From contig DATGWV010000036.1 of assembly GCA_035299305.1 (NCBI GenBank), positions 1 through 15,338 of the forward strand: a stretch of DNA of 15,338 nucleotides. The letters are read 5' to 3'. The notes under the pieces were generated by a model. That model saw only the letters and a program-made list of their open reading frames with translations, did no database searches and was not told the DNA's origin. This document shows, piece after piece, positions 7,162 to 14,167 of this stretch. Positions within the stretch are counted from its first letter, which is position 1. Each line of letters begins with the position of its first letter. A program made the translations under genes and the position numbers. This DNA is from BJHL01 sp035299305 (GTDB lineage Bacteria; Planctomycetota; Phycisphaerae; Phycisphaerales; UBA1924).

Positions 7162-8199
7162 TCACTGACCCATCACAATAAAGTGGAAGGGCGCGGCGGT
7201 CGCCGTCGTGTTGTCCGCGGCATCGCGCACGAAGATGGTCGCGAAGGTGGTCTGCGTCTGCGAGACGTGCACCTTGCAGCAGGCGGCGTTGGGCATCGCC
7301 ACGATGACCGGCGGTGAGGTGAACGCCGGATTGAAGTTGATCACGTACGTGCCGACGGTGCTGTTGGTCACCGTGAACCCGCTGGTGCTGCGCGTGGTAT
7401 CAATCGTGCCGTTGCCTGCGATGGCGCCGCGCAGCGTGCGATCATTCGACGGGCTCTTGACTGCAAAGAACTGGCCGCTGTTGCCCAAGCGTACATCGCC
7501 GCGCACATCGAGCTTGGATGCTGGCGCAGTCGTGCCCACGCCCACGTTGCCGTTCTGGTGCACGACCAGCCCGCGCTGAAATTGGAACGCGCCCGCGTCA
7601 GCATCGGTGAGTTGCAGGAAATCGCCTCCCGACGCAGACCGCGTGTGGAAGATCCACTCTTGTCCCGCTGCACCGGCGACCACGTCGCCGCCCGCGACGT
7701 GCAACTTGGCGACCGGCGTAATCGTGTTCACGCCCACGCTGCCCGCATCCGTCACATTCACGACGCCGCCGCCCGTGCCGTTGCTGCGGACGAGTGCGTT
7801 CGCGACATTCGCGGCGGAAGCGCGCGGAGCATGGGTCACTTCCTGCCGAGGCGTCAAGGTGGTAAAGCCGGCGAGGTTGGCGCACGTGAAACTGGTCCCC
7901 TCGCGCACGTCGATCTCCAGAAACCGAGCGGCGGTGCCGGTGAACTGCGCGCCAAAGTCCAGCGTGGCGGTAAAAGTGCCGTCAACCACTGCCACGTTGT
8001 CGATGCACTGCGTGGAGCCCACTTGCGTGAGGCCCGCTGCGGCGTCGTAGAGCCGGAAGCGCAGGTCATACACGCCGTTGGCGGGCACGCCGAACTCGTG
8101 AAGTCGGCCCTGATAGGTGAACGGCGTGGACTGGGCCATGGCCGTTCCCGCGAAGGCCGACACCACACCCAGCAATACCAGCAATGCAAGCACGCGCAT
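7162..8199 (-). CDS. Exported fibre/stalk-like protein, paralogue of the gene at 4391-6208
   Basis: A 345-residue secreted protein. The ATG at 8199 has GGGAGG four bases upstream and starts a signal peptide with likely cleavage after AMA22. Residues 26-127 form the same module as in the larger neighbour (FTYQGRLHEFGVPANGVYDLRF, GTFTATLDFG, LTPRQEVTHAP). Beta-repeat segments follow: SVGVNTITPVAKLHVAGGDV at 154-173 and NVGVGTTAPASKLDVRGDV at 218-236. The C-terminal 80 residues (SGFTVTNSTVGTYVINFNPAF, then PFHFIVMGQ) resemble beta-sandwich caps of tail-fibre-type proteins. There is no S74 chaperone domain, so any trimerisation would differ from the neighbour. Likely surface or extracellular; ligand unknown. 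No convincing terminator after the stop. The coordinates exclude a frame extension back to 8415. Confidence 0.85.
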   Translation of the reverse strand: MRVLALLVLLGVVSAFAGTAMAQSTPFTYQGRLHEFGVPANGVYDLRFRLYDAAAGLTQVGSTQCIDNVAVVDGTFTATLDFGAQFTGTAARFLEIDVREGTSFTCANLAGFTTLTPRQEVTHAPRASAANVANALVRSNGTGGGVVNVTDAGSVGVNTITPVAKLHVAGGDVVAGAAGQEWIFHTRSASGGDFLQLTDADAGAFQFQRGLVVHQNGNVGVGTTAPASKLDVRGDVRLGNSGQFFAVKSPSNDRTLRGAIAGNGTIDTTRSTSGFTVTNSTVGTYVINFNPAFTSPPVIVAMPNAACCKVHVSQTQTTFATIFVRDAADNTTATAAPFHFIVMGQ

Positions 8200-8562
8200 G
8201 GGACCTCCCGCGAAACAGACAGACACACATGGGCGGCGTGCCAGCGATGGGAACGCGCCCCACGCAATAGCGCAGGACCTGCGGCAGGTGGGCCACGCAC
8301 CAGCACGGAATGTGTGAAGACGCACGTCCGCTCGCCGCACAATCCACCCGGTCGGGGAAGGTTGGGCGGAATGCCTCGCGACTCGATGGCGGGCGCGTGG
8401 GCACACGGTGAACAACTCACGATCTCGCCCGCCGCCCGGGCTTGCACCGCCCCTGACTTCCCCAACTCTGCTACCCTGTGCCCCCCACCGGCCCTTTCGG
8501 ACCGGCGGGGGTTGTGGTATTCTCCATTCTTCGTGCCGGGGTTTCTACCCACGAGGTTCTGC
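8200..8562. other. Divergent intergenic region
   Basis: This 363-bp region separates the leftward fibre gene from the rightward pseudo-ATPase gene and should hold both promoters. I see no consensus -35/-10 pair. The only strong structure is a GC-rich hairpin at 8481-8511, listed separately. A TATTCT at 8518-8523 could be a -10 element for the rightward gene, but its -35 (TTTCGG at 8495, 17-bp spacing) is poor. No additional gene is supported. Confidence 0.5.
8481..8511 (+). promoter_or_regulatory. GC-rich hairpin upstream of the pseudo-ATPase gene
   Basis: Two nested inverted repeats, CCCCC / GGGGG outside and CCGGCCC / GGACCGG (one mismatch) inside, close on a TTTC loop. It ends 52 bases before the GTG start at 8563. 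The bases after it (TTGTGG) are only weakly T-rich, so it could be a terminator, an attenuator or a leader stem. The direction is assigned from the downstream gene. Confidence 0.45.
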
Positions 8563-10317
8563 GTGACTGAACTTGTCCCCCCCACCTTGACCTTGAACAT
8601 CACGTCCCTGCCGGTGGTGCTGGCCCAGCAGGGCGAGCCGTACCTGCTCGTCTCGTGGTGGAAACCGCTGGTGATGCTGGTGCCCTTCTTCATCTGGGCG
8701 TGGTATGTCTCCACCGTGCTGGACAAGCACGCCAAGCGCTTCCTGCTGCCGCGCGAGAAGTTCAACACCATTCACCTGGTTGTCGGCCTCGCCGCGCTGC
8801 TGGTGGCCATCGCCATGCCCATGATCGGCATCGCGGCTTTCCTGGCCGGTCTGGGCATCATGGTGGTGCTGCTGCTGGCCGACGTGCTGATCTTCATGAG
8901 CGTCCACAACAAGGACGAGCGCGTTCCCGAGAAGTTTCACCTCAGCCTGTTTGACTTCAGCAGCATGAAGGAAAACAAGGCCGCCAAGGCCGCCGCCAGC
9001 GCTCAGGGCAAGGTGGAGCTGCAGCTCCAGCGTCCTGACAAGAGCATGGTGACGACGCCCAACGCCGAAACGCCCGAGTACGCCGTGCGCGTCGCGGCGG
9101 AGACCATGTATCTGCGGGCCCTCAGCTCACGCGGCACGCAGCTTGAAATCGCTCCCACGGGCAAGGACAACACCTACCGCCCCGCGTGGCTGGTCGACGG
9201 CATGCCCGTCGCCGGCGATGTGCTGCAGGCTCCCGACGCCCAGAAACTCATGGACTTCTGGAAGGACGCCGCCAAACTCGACCTCGCCGAGCGTCGCAAG
9301 AAAATCAGTGGCGACATCGTGGTCATCAAGGACGATCGCAAGCGCAAGGTGCGCGTGACCAGCCTGGGCACGGCTCAGGGCATGCGGCTGCAACTGTTGT
9401 TTGATCCGGAAGGCGCCGTCAAGCGCGATATCAAGGAACTGGGCCTGCTCGACCAGCAGCGCACCGAACTTGACGAACTGGTCAAGGGCAAGGGCGTGGT
9501 GTTGATTGCCGCTCCCGCCGATGGTGGCCGCACGACCACGTTCTACACCGTCGTCCGCATGCACGATGCGTACACGACCAACGTGCAGACGATGGAACTC
9601 GAGCCGCAGGCCGCTCTGGAAGGCGTTCGCCAGAACAAGTACGAACAGACCGGCGATGGTCCTGAGTACAGCACGACCGTCCGCTCGATTCTGCGTCGCG
9701 ATCCTGACGTGCTGGGCGTGGCGGAACTGCCCGATGCCCAGACGGCGAAGGAAATCACCAAGGCCGACCTTGAACGCGCCCGCGTGTACGTGAGCGTCCG
9801 TGCCAACAGCGCCACCGAAGCTCTGCAGGGGTGGATCAAGCTGGTGGGCGATGTGGATGCCGCGACCAAGCAGCTCAAGGGCGTCATCAGCCAGAAACTC
9901 CTCCGCAAGCTCTGCAGCAACTGCAAGCAGGCCTACCAGCCCACGCCCGAAATGGTCAAGAAGCTGGGCTTGCCCGATGGCTCGGTCAAGCAGCTCTTCA
10001 AGAAGGGCGGCCAGGTCATGGTGAAGGACAAGGTGCAGGACTGCGGCGCGTGCAACGGCGTCGGCTACATGGGCCAGGAAGCCATCTTTGAAGTCATCAC
10101 CCTGACTGACGGCGACCGCCAGATGCTCAAGGCGGGCGACCTGAGCGGCTTCAAGCTCGAACTCCGCAAGCGCAAGGTCCCCACCCTCCAGCAGTCGGCC
10201 CTCCGCAAGGCTCTGGACGGCATCACCAGCGTGGACGAAGTCATCCGTGTGACAACCGACGCACCCGCGCCCGGTTCCAGTCCCGCGGCTCCCGCCGCTC
10301 CGGCTCCCAAGGCCTGA
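8563..10317 (+). CDS. Membrane-anchored GspE/PilB-like pseudo-ATPase
   Basis: A 584-residue protein; GTG 8563 has GAGG six bases upstream, and no ATG precedes the first membrane span. Hydrophobic spans lie at about residues 27-51 and 70-113. Residues 305-510 follow the type II secretion / type IV pilus ATPase layout, but catalytic motifs are altered. The P-loop GPTGSGKTTT is here APADGGRTTT (317-326; Lys replaced by Arg323). The Asp box is NVQTMELEPQ (340-349). The Walker B region DPDVLGVAELPD (380-391) keeps Glu388. The usual STLHTN His box reads SVRANS (411-416). Conserved neighbours remain: TTVRSILRRDPD and the zinc-type CxxC pairs Cys451/454 and Cys494/497. I infer a non-hydrolysing, membrane-fixed structural or regulatory relative of GspE. 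True GspE/PilB proteins are soluble, so the membrane anchor is also unusual. It is followed 104 bp later by the CvpA-like gene. Confidence 0.82.
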   Translation: MTELVPPTLTLNITSLPVVLAQQGEPYLLVSWWKPLVMLVPFFIWAWYVSTVLDKHAKRFLLPREKFNTIHLVVGLAALLVAIAMPMIGIAAFLAGLGIMVVLLLADVLIFMSVHNKDERVPEKFHLSLFDFSSMKENKAAKAAASAQGKVELQLQRPDKSMVTTPNAETPEYAVRVAAETMYLRALSSRGTQLEIAPTGKDNTYRPAWLVDGMPVAGDVLQAPDAQKLMDFWKDAAKLDLAERRKKISGDIVVIKDDRKRKVRVTSLGTAQGMRLQLLFDPEGAVKRDIKELGLLDQQRTELDELVKGKGVVLIAAPADGGRTTTFYTVVRMHDAYTTNVQTMELEPQAALEGVRQNKYEQTGDGPEYSTTVRSILRRDPDVLGVAELPDAQTAKEITKADLERARVYVSVRANSATEALQGWIKLVGDVDAATKQLKGVISQKLLRKLCSNCKQAYQPTPEMVKKLGLPDGSVKQLFKKGGQVMVKDKVQDCGACNGVGYMGQEAIFEVITLTDGDRQMLKAGDLSGFKLELRKRKVPTLQQSALRKALDGITSVDEVIRVTTDAPAPGSSPAAPAAPAPKA

Positions 10318-10421
10318 GTTCGTCCGCTCTTGCCAGCAACTTCCCTCTCTTTGCGGCTGTATAAGAAGATCGACCATCGAGCCCGCCGCTGCGGCGAGTT
10401 CGCTCAACCCGAAAGTCTCCC

Positions 10422-12251
10422 ATGATCCTCTCCGCCATCGCCATCCTGGGCACCCTGCTGCTCGCGTTCCTCTGGAGCACGCGCGGCTTCTTCTCGGCAC
10501 TCATCAATCTCGCCTGCACCATCGCGGCGGGGGCCATCGCCTTCGCACTGTGGGAGCCGGTGGGATACAAGCTCCTCGCCGTCGCGCCGGTTCGCGGCGC
10601 GGGCAATGCCCTTGAAGGGGCCGCATGGGGCTTGGCCCTCATGATTCCCTTTGCCGTCAGCTACCTCGTGCTGCGCGTCATTGAAATGGCCACGCTGCGA
10701 GCCAACGTCGCCGTCACGACGCCGGTCAACTACGCGGGCGGCGGCGTGTGCGGCTTGCTGGCCTCCATCATCGTCATGGGCATCATCACGATGGGCCTCG
10801 CGAACATGCGCTTTGGCCGCGAGTTCATGGGCCACAACGCCATGGGCTGGGCGGGCAACGGCAGCGTCGAACGCCAGAACAAGCTCATCCTGCCCGTGGA
10901 TGACATCACCGCCGGTCTGTACAGCCACCTGTCCGAACGAGCCTTCGCCAGCGATCAGCCGCTCGCGAAGTGGCACCCTGACTTCGCCGAAATCGGCCAC
11001 GCCAACCGCATGAGCTTTGGCGATGGCCGCAACCGCAACACGATGCGTCCTGAGGAATATCAAGTCACGGGCCGCTTCACCGTCAAGTCCGCGAGCGGCA
11101 ACCTGCAGGACGTCATTCGCGACCCCCAGACCGGCAACCCCCAGCAGTTGAGCAGCCCCACGGGCGAGCCTTATCCGGCCCGGGCCCGCGTTGAGGGCTT
11201 TGTGATCAACTTCCGCTCGGGCGCGAGCGAAACCGGCAGCGGCAAGGTCTCCATCGGCGCCCCCCAGATTCGTCTGGTCTGCGAAAACGCCGACGGCACC
11301 CAGCGCGAGACCTTCTACCCCATCGCGGTGACCAGCCAGGCTGACGGCACCGCTCCCATTTACAAGCGCTGGCTGTACAACTCGCCTGAAACCTTCATCG
11401 CCAGCGTGGGCGGCGGGGCCGAATCGCTCTTCGCCTTCGAGTTTGTCGTGCCCGAAGACATGCAGCCCGTCGCGCTCTACGTTCGCGGCGCTCGCACCGA
11501 AATCAACACCAGCGTCAAGCAGCTCGCCAGCTTCAGCAGCCCGGCGATGCGCGACGCCTCCTTGGGCAACCTCAAGGCCTTCAGCACGGGCGGCGCGGTC
11601 GCGGGCGGTTCCGCTGGCGACATCGACACCTCCAAGGCCATGTCCATGAAGGTTGATCCGGTAAGCCGCTTGATTCCCGGCGTGATCGTGAACAACTCGA
11701 TTCCCTTCCAGATTCAGAAGGGTCTGCACAGCCCCCTCGAGCTGACCGAAACCGACGACCGCAACAGCGGCGGCCGCGTCATTGGCGGCGAAAAGACCTG
11801 GACCGTCCGCGAAGTCTCCGAAATGCAAGGCGGCTTGGAACGGGCTCTGCGTATCGCTCAGTTTGAAGTCGAAGACGACCTGATCCTCGTGCAAGTCGAC
11901 GTCGCCTTCGACGCGGCTCGCAATGCGACCCCCTTCTCGCTGGGCGGCCCGCTCGTGCGTGACCAGGATCGCAGCTCGCGAGTGGTGCTGGTTGACGCCA
12001 ACGGCCAGACCTACGCCGCGGCGGGCATCGACTTCACCGACGGTGAAAACCGCACGCTTCGCATGACGCCCGGCCAGCCACTCAGCACGCTGGCGGACAT
12101 CGATCGCTACGCTCGCGTGAGCGAAAGCCGGCCCGAAGTGCAGATTCGTCTGTTCTTCCGCGTGACCAAGGGCGTGACGCTGCGGCACTTCGTGGTGGGC
12201 AACACCGCCATCGCGACGTTCGATCCCGGCATCGCAAACGTCGGTCGCTAG
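10422..12251 (+). CDS. CvpA-like membrane protein with large extracytoplasmic domain
   Basis: A 609-residue protein. The first ~125 residues form four hydrophobic segments (about 2-17, 23-43, 68-86, 104-124) with the CvpA-like pattern FLWSTRGFFSALINLACTIAAG at the first loop. CvpA family proteins are small (about 160-200 residues) inner-membrane proteins linked to colicin V export and envelope stress. Here the four-helix part is followed by about 480 hydrophilic residues, rich in beta-type sequence, with no motif I recognise; they are probably outside the cytoplasm. The start is ATG 10422, with no strong Shine-Dalgarno. It follows the pseudo-ATPase gene on the same strand and ends 31 bp before a clear terminator, so the two probably form one unit. 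Family assignment for the N-terminus is fairly sure; the role is unknown. Confidence 0.78.
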   Translation: MILSAIAILGTLLLAFLWSTRGFFSALINLACTIAAGAIAFALWEPVGYKLLAVAPVRGAGNALEGAAWGLALMIPFAVSYLVLRVIEMATLRANVAVTTPVNYAGGGVCGLLASIIVMGIITMGLANMRFGREFMGHNAMGWAGNGSVERQNKLILPVDDITAGLYSHLSERAFASDQPLAKWHPDFAEIGHANRMSFGDGRNRNTMRPEEYQVTGRFTVKSASGNLQDVIRDPQTGNPQQLSSPTGEPYPARARVEGFVINFRSGASETGSGKVSIGAPQIRLVCENADGTQRETFYPIAVTSQADGTAPIYKRWLYNSPETFIASVGGGAESLFAFEFVVPEDMQPVALYVRGARTEINTSVKQLASFSSPAMRDASLGNLKAFSTGGAVAGGSAGDIDTSKAMSMKVDPVSRLIPGVIVNNSIPFQIQKGLHSPLELTETDDRNSGGRVIGGEKTWTVREVSEMQGGLERALRIAQFEVEDDLILVQVDVAFDAARNATPFSLGGPLVRDQDRSSRVVLVDANGQTYAAAGIDFTDGENRTLRMTPGQPLSTLADIDRYARVSESRPEVQIRLFFRVTKGVTLRHFVVGNTAIATFDPGIANVGR

Positions 12252-12282
12252 AGCTTCACGATCAATCCGAATTCATACCCCG

Positions 12283-12313
12283 AGACCGGTGAAGACCGGT
12301 CTTGGTTGTTTTT
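12283..12313 (+). terminator. Intrinsic terminator of the pseudo-ATPase/CvpA unit
   Basis: An 8-bp perfect stem (AGACCGGT / ACCGGTCT) with a GAAG loop is followed by TGGTTGTTTTT. It lies 31 bases after the stop codon at 12251. Confidence 0.9.
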
Positions 12314-12329
12314 GGGGTGCTGCAAGTTG

Positions 12330-12375
12330 TTGTGCGGAATGGCGTTAGGCGACAGACCAAAAATTATCCGCACAA
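12330..12375. repeat. Inverted repeat TTGTGCGGA / TCCGCACAA, possible operator
   Basis: Two perfect 9-bp arms at 12330-12338 and 12367-12375, separated by 28 bp, lie just upstream of the promoter at 12390. A related direct copy (TCGTGCGGC, 7 of 9) falls inside the promoter spacer at 12398-12406. The arrangement suggests binding sites of one regulator; which one is unknown. Confidence 0.5.
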
Positions 12376-12389
12376 GCCCACAAAACGTA

Positions 12390-12418
12390 TTGACACGTCG
12401 TGCGGCGTAAGGTAGACT
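12390..12418 (+). promoter_or_regulatory. Sigma70-type promoter
   Basis: A consensus -35 TTGACA (12390-12395), a 17-bp spacer and a -10 TAGACT (12413-12418) predict a transcription start near 12425. It is the clearest promoter in the window and should drive the gene at 12600 and probably lexA behind it. A short palindrome CACGTCGTG directly follows the -35. Confidence 0.8.
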
Positions 12419-12424
12419 ATCATG

Positions 12425-12599
12425 CACCGAACGAAATGCGCACGCCGTCGCGGAGTGTTCATCGAGTTCGGCAGCGTTCGACGATAGTCCTGATCAGTTC
12501 GATTGGGGTGTCGGCTGGAAGCTGTTGGGGCGGAGCCCCCTGAGATTCGCATCTCTCGCAGCGTGGAGCGCCCACGCGAGGGACCTCAGGAGGTCGGTC
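12425..12599 (+). promoter_or_regulatory. Structured mRNA leader with alternative hairpins over the ribosome binding site
   Basis: This ~175-nt leader precedes ATG 12600, whose Shine-Dalgarno AGGAGGT (12588-12594) is strong. CCCCCTGAG (12536-12544) can pair with CTCAGGAGG (12585-12593, one mismatch), burying that site around a nested GCGTGG/CCACGC hairpin (12561-12577). The same 5' arm can instead form GGGGC-GGA-GCCCC (12527-12539) and GAGAT-TCGC-ATCTC (12542-12555), freeing the site. A 35-codon ORF (12436-12543) ends exactly in the switching region. I do not recognise a known riboswitch class. Confidence 0.5.
12436..12543 (+). CDS. Possible 35-residue leader peptide
   Basis: A short ORF begins at the second ATG of the predicted transcript and stops with TGA at 12541-12543, inside the alternative-hairpin region. 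The peptide has a basic N-terminal third and a hydrophobic core (TIVLISSIGVSAG), then SCWGGAP. No Shine-Dalgarno precedes it, and the predicted 5' end is only about ten bases upstream. It could be a chance ORF. Its stop position relative to the hairpins is what makes it worth listing. Confidence 0.25.
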   Translation: MRTPSRSVHRVRQRSTIVLISSIGVSAGSCWGGAP

Positions 12600-13541
12600 A
12601 TGGATAACCGGAATCGCAACAACACCATCGCCGCTTCGCAAGTCGCAAACGAGTCTTTCACTCGCAAGGGTGTGACTGCTTCGTCTTCGCGGGCAGAAGG
12701 CGATGTGTCTGGTGGTGAGTCAGAGATGCCGGTGGTGTGCCTCGGTCCGGGTGGTAGCTTTGTGCGGTCGCTGTGTGCCGACGATGCGCATGCGGGTGGA
12801 CTGGTGGAGGGGTCTTCCAGTCCGCTCGCGCATCGCGGCGTCGCAGGCGTTGGCGACCTGTGCAACACCTGTGGTGCGGTGGTCGCAGACGCCCCGGTCG
12901 GCGTGATGCACGCGGCCCGGGAAGTGGTGGTTGCAGCCGCCACGACCGCCGTTGCGAGCGCCACCAACGCGGCGGACGCGCTGCGAGCGTCGCTTGCCCG
13001 TGTTGTGGGCATCCTCGCCACGGCCGATGGCATCTTTGAGCGGCAGCAGATGACGGTGTTCCGCCTGGCGCACGGCGCGGCTTCGGCCGCGGCGGCCTTT
13101 GCGGAAGTCAGCCAGCCCCGGCCTGCCTTGGCGGGTGTGGGATCGCTGGCTGACATGGATGGTGAATCAACACACGCCGAGCGACGCTCGGCGCGGAAGA
13201 GTCGTGGCCTCAGTCGCACGTCGCTGGAGGGAGTGCGCGGGGCCCATGGTGCACGAGAAACAGATGGGGGCCGCGGCGCTCGCGGGCGCGCGGTCAATGA
13301 AGCCGGCTTGGCTGCCGGAAGGGATGTGACGCATGGCGATGAATCTGACTCCGAAACAACTTCGCATTCTGCAGCTCATTCGCGACTGGCGAGTGCGCAA
13401 GGGCTATTCGCCGACGATGCAGGAGCTCGCGGACGAGATTGGCGTGAGCAAGGTGACCGTGTTCGAGCACGTCGAGGCGCTCATCAAAAAGAACGCGCTG
13501 GTGCGCGAGCCCAACAAGGCACGCTCTTTGTCGATCGCTGA
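12600..13541 (+). CDS. Uncharacterised Ala-rich protein upstream of lexA, probably frameshifted near the 3' end
   Basis: The ATG has a perfect AGGAGGT five bases upstream and a consensus promoter further up. The open frame gives 313 residues: a polar N-terminus, a CNTCG motif at 89-93 and an Ala-rich helical stretch at about 103-170. No family recognised. As read, the frame runs 209 bases into lexA, which is unlikely. From about 13110-13130 onward the +1 frame has better coding character: more G/C at third positions and a plausible sequence (LPWRVWDRWLTWMVNQHTPS, later SMKPAWLPEGM). That frame stops at 13327-13329, three bases before the lexA ATG. The natural product may thus be about 242 residues and end there. 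A sequence error, a real mutation or programmed frameshifting could explain this. It is likely cotranscribed with lexA and may belong to the SOS response. Confidence 0.55.
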   Translation: MDNRNRNNTIAASQVANESFTRKGVTASSSRAEGDVSGGESEMPVVCLGPGGSFVRSLCADDAHAGGLVEGSSSPLAHRGVAGVGDLCNTCGAVVADAPVGVMHAAREVVVAAATTAVASATNAADALRASLARVVGILATADGIFERQQMTVFRLAHGAASAAAAFAEVSQPRPALAGVGSLADMDGESTHAERRSARKSRGLSRTSLEGVRGAHGARETDGGRGARGRAVNEAGLAAGRDVTHGDESDSETTSHSAAHSRLASAQGLFADDAGARGRDWREQGDRVRARRGAHQKERAGARAQQGTLFVDR

Positions 13542-13956
13542 GGGGATCGCGGTGCCGGATGAAAGCCGGCCGCTGCGCTTCCCGCTGGTGGGCAAGATCG
13601 CCGCCGGGCATCCCATCGAGCGCGTCGCCAACGAGGAGGAGATCGACCTGGGCGAAGTGCTCGCTCCGGGCGACACCGAGAACAGCACCTTCGCTCTGAA
13701 GGTCGAAGGCGACAGCATGCGCGACGAGGGCATTCTCGACGGCGACTACGTGCTGGTGGAGCGCACCCAGGTGGCCCGCAACGGCGACCGCGTGGTGGCC
13801 CTGCTGCCCGACGGCTCGACGACGCTCAAGACGTTCTTCAAGGAGGATGACCACATCCGCCTGCAGCCCGCCAACCCGCAGTTTGAACCCATCCGCGTGC
13901 GCTACTGCCAGGTGCAGGGCATCGTGAAGGGTGTCGTTCGTCGGTACGGCCGCTGA
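13333..13956 (+). CDS. lexA: LexA SOS repressor / self-cleaving peptidase
   Basis: A 207-residue transcriptional repressor of the DNA-damage (SOS) regulon, cleaving itself when stimulated by RecA filaments. The N-terminal winged helix-turn-helix matches LexA (LTPKQLRILQLIRDW, then SPTMQELADEIGVSKVTVFEH). The cleavage site is Ala91-Gly92 in GKIAAGHPIE. The catalytic dyad is Ser128 in GDSMRDEGI and Lys166 in TTLKTFF, so self-cleavage should be intact. GGAAGGG lies nine bases before ATG 13333; a second ATG at 13339 is possible but spaced worse. I found no canonical GAAC-N4-GTTC or CTG-N10-CAG operator near the upstream promoter, so any autoregulation would use a different site. Confidence 0.97.
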   Translation: MAMNLTPKQLRILQLIRDWRVRKGYSPTMQELADEIGVSKVTVFEHVEALIKKNALVREPNKARSLSIAEGIAVPDESRPLRFPLVGKIAAGHPIERVANEEEIDLGEVLAPGDTENSTFALKVEGDSMRDEGILDGDYVLVERTQVARNGDRVVALLPDGSTTLKTFFKEDDHIRLQPANPQFEPIRVRYCQVQGIVKGVVRRYGR

Positions 13957-13995
13957 ACCGGACGCACGGTTTCAGTATGTGAGTCAGCAAGACAG

Positions 13996-14040
13996 CAAGC
14001 CGGACGGCAGGTGGTGCCGCCCGGCTTGTTTTCATTTTGT
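13996..14040 (+). terminator. Intrinsic terminator of lexA
   Basis: CAAGCCGG / CCGGCTTG forms the outer stem with an inner CGGC / GCCG helix around AGGTGGT, ending at 14028 and followed by TTTTCATTTTG. It begins 40 bases after the lexA stop. Confidence 0.85.
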
Positions 14041-14070
14041 GCTTGTTTTTGCGTGCGGCGTGCCTGTACG

Positions 14071-14100
14071 CAACAACGCACCCGCGACCGACGCGGGGTG
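14071..14100 (-). terminator. Possible terminator of the response regulator gene
   Basis: On the minus strand CACCCCGCG pairs with CGCGGGTG (one bulged base) and is followed by the weakly T-rich CGTTGTTG. It lies about 70 bases beyond the stop of the leftward gene ending at 14168. The T-tract is poor, so this is tentative. Confidence 0.4.
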
Positions 14101-14167
14101 ACGCACACCAACAACCACACGAAAGAGAACTGCTAGGCACGTGGCCCGTGAAGCCGCTCGCTCCGGC

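Noticed and set aside
6776..7168. Plus-strand ORF through the 21-bp array as a gene
   Set aside because: No Shine-Dalgarno, non-protein-like sequence on either side of the heptads, and an equally open minus strand; reported as a repeat only.
4391..8199. Prophage, because of tail-fibre-like proteins
   Set aside because: No capsid, terminase, integrase or lysis genes, and both proteins have signal peptides, which suits host export rather than a virion.
10404..12188. Long minus-strand open frame (594 codons) opposite the CvpA-like gene
   Set aside because: Its His/Gly/Ala/Arg-rich composition and complete overlap with a membrane-protein gene mark it as a shadow; the same holds for 9127-10500.
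12420..12500. Standard LexA boxes near the lexA operon promoter
   Set aside because: GAAC and GTTC half-sites occur but not at 4-bp spacing, and no CTG-N10-CAG was seen at the promoter.
12425..12599. Known riboswitch, RNase P RNA or tmRNA
   Set aside because: I recognised no conserved core of cobalamin, SAM, TPP or similar riboswitches, nor the RNase P or tmRNA hallmarks; only alternative stems are visible.
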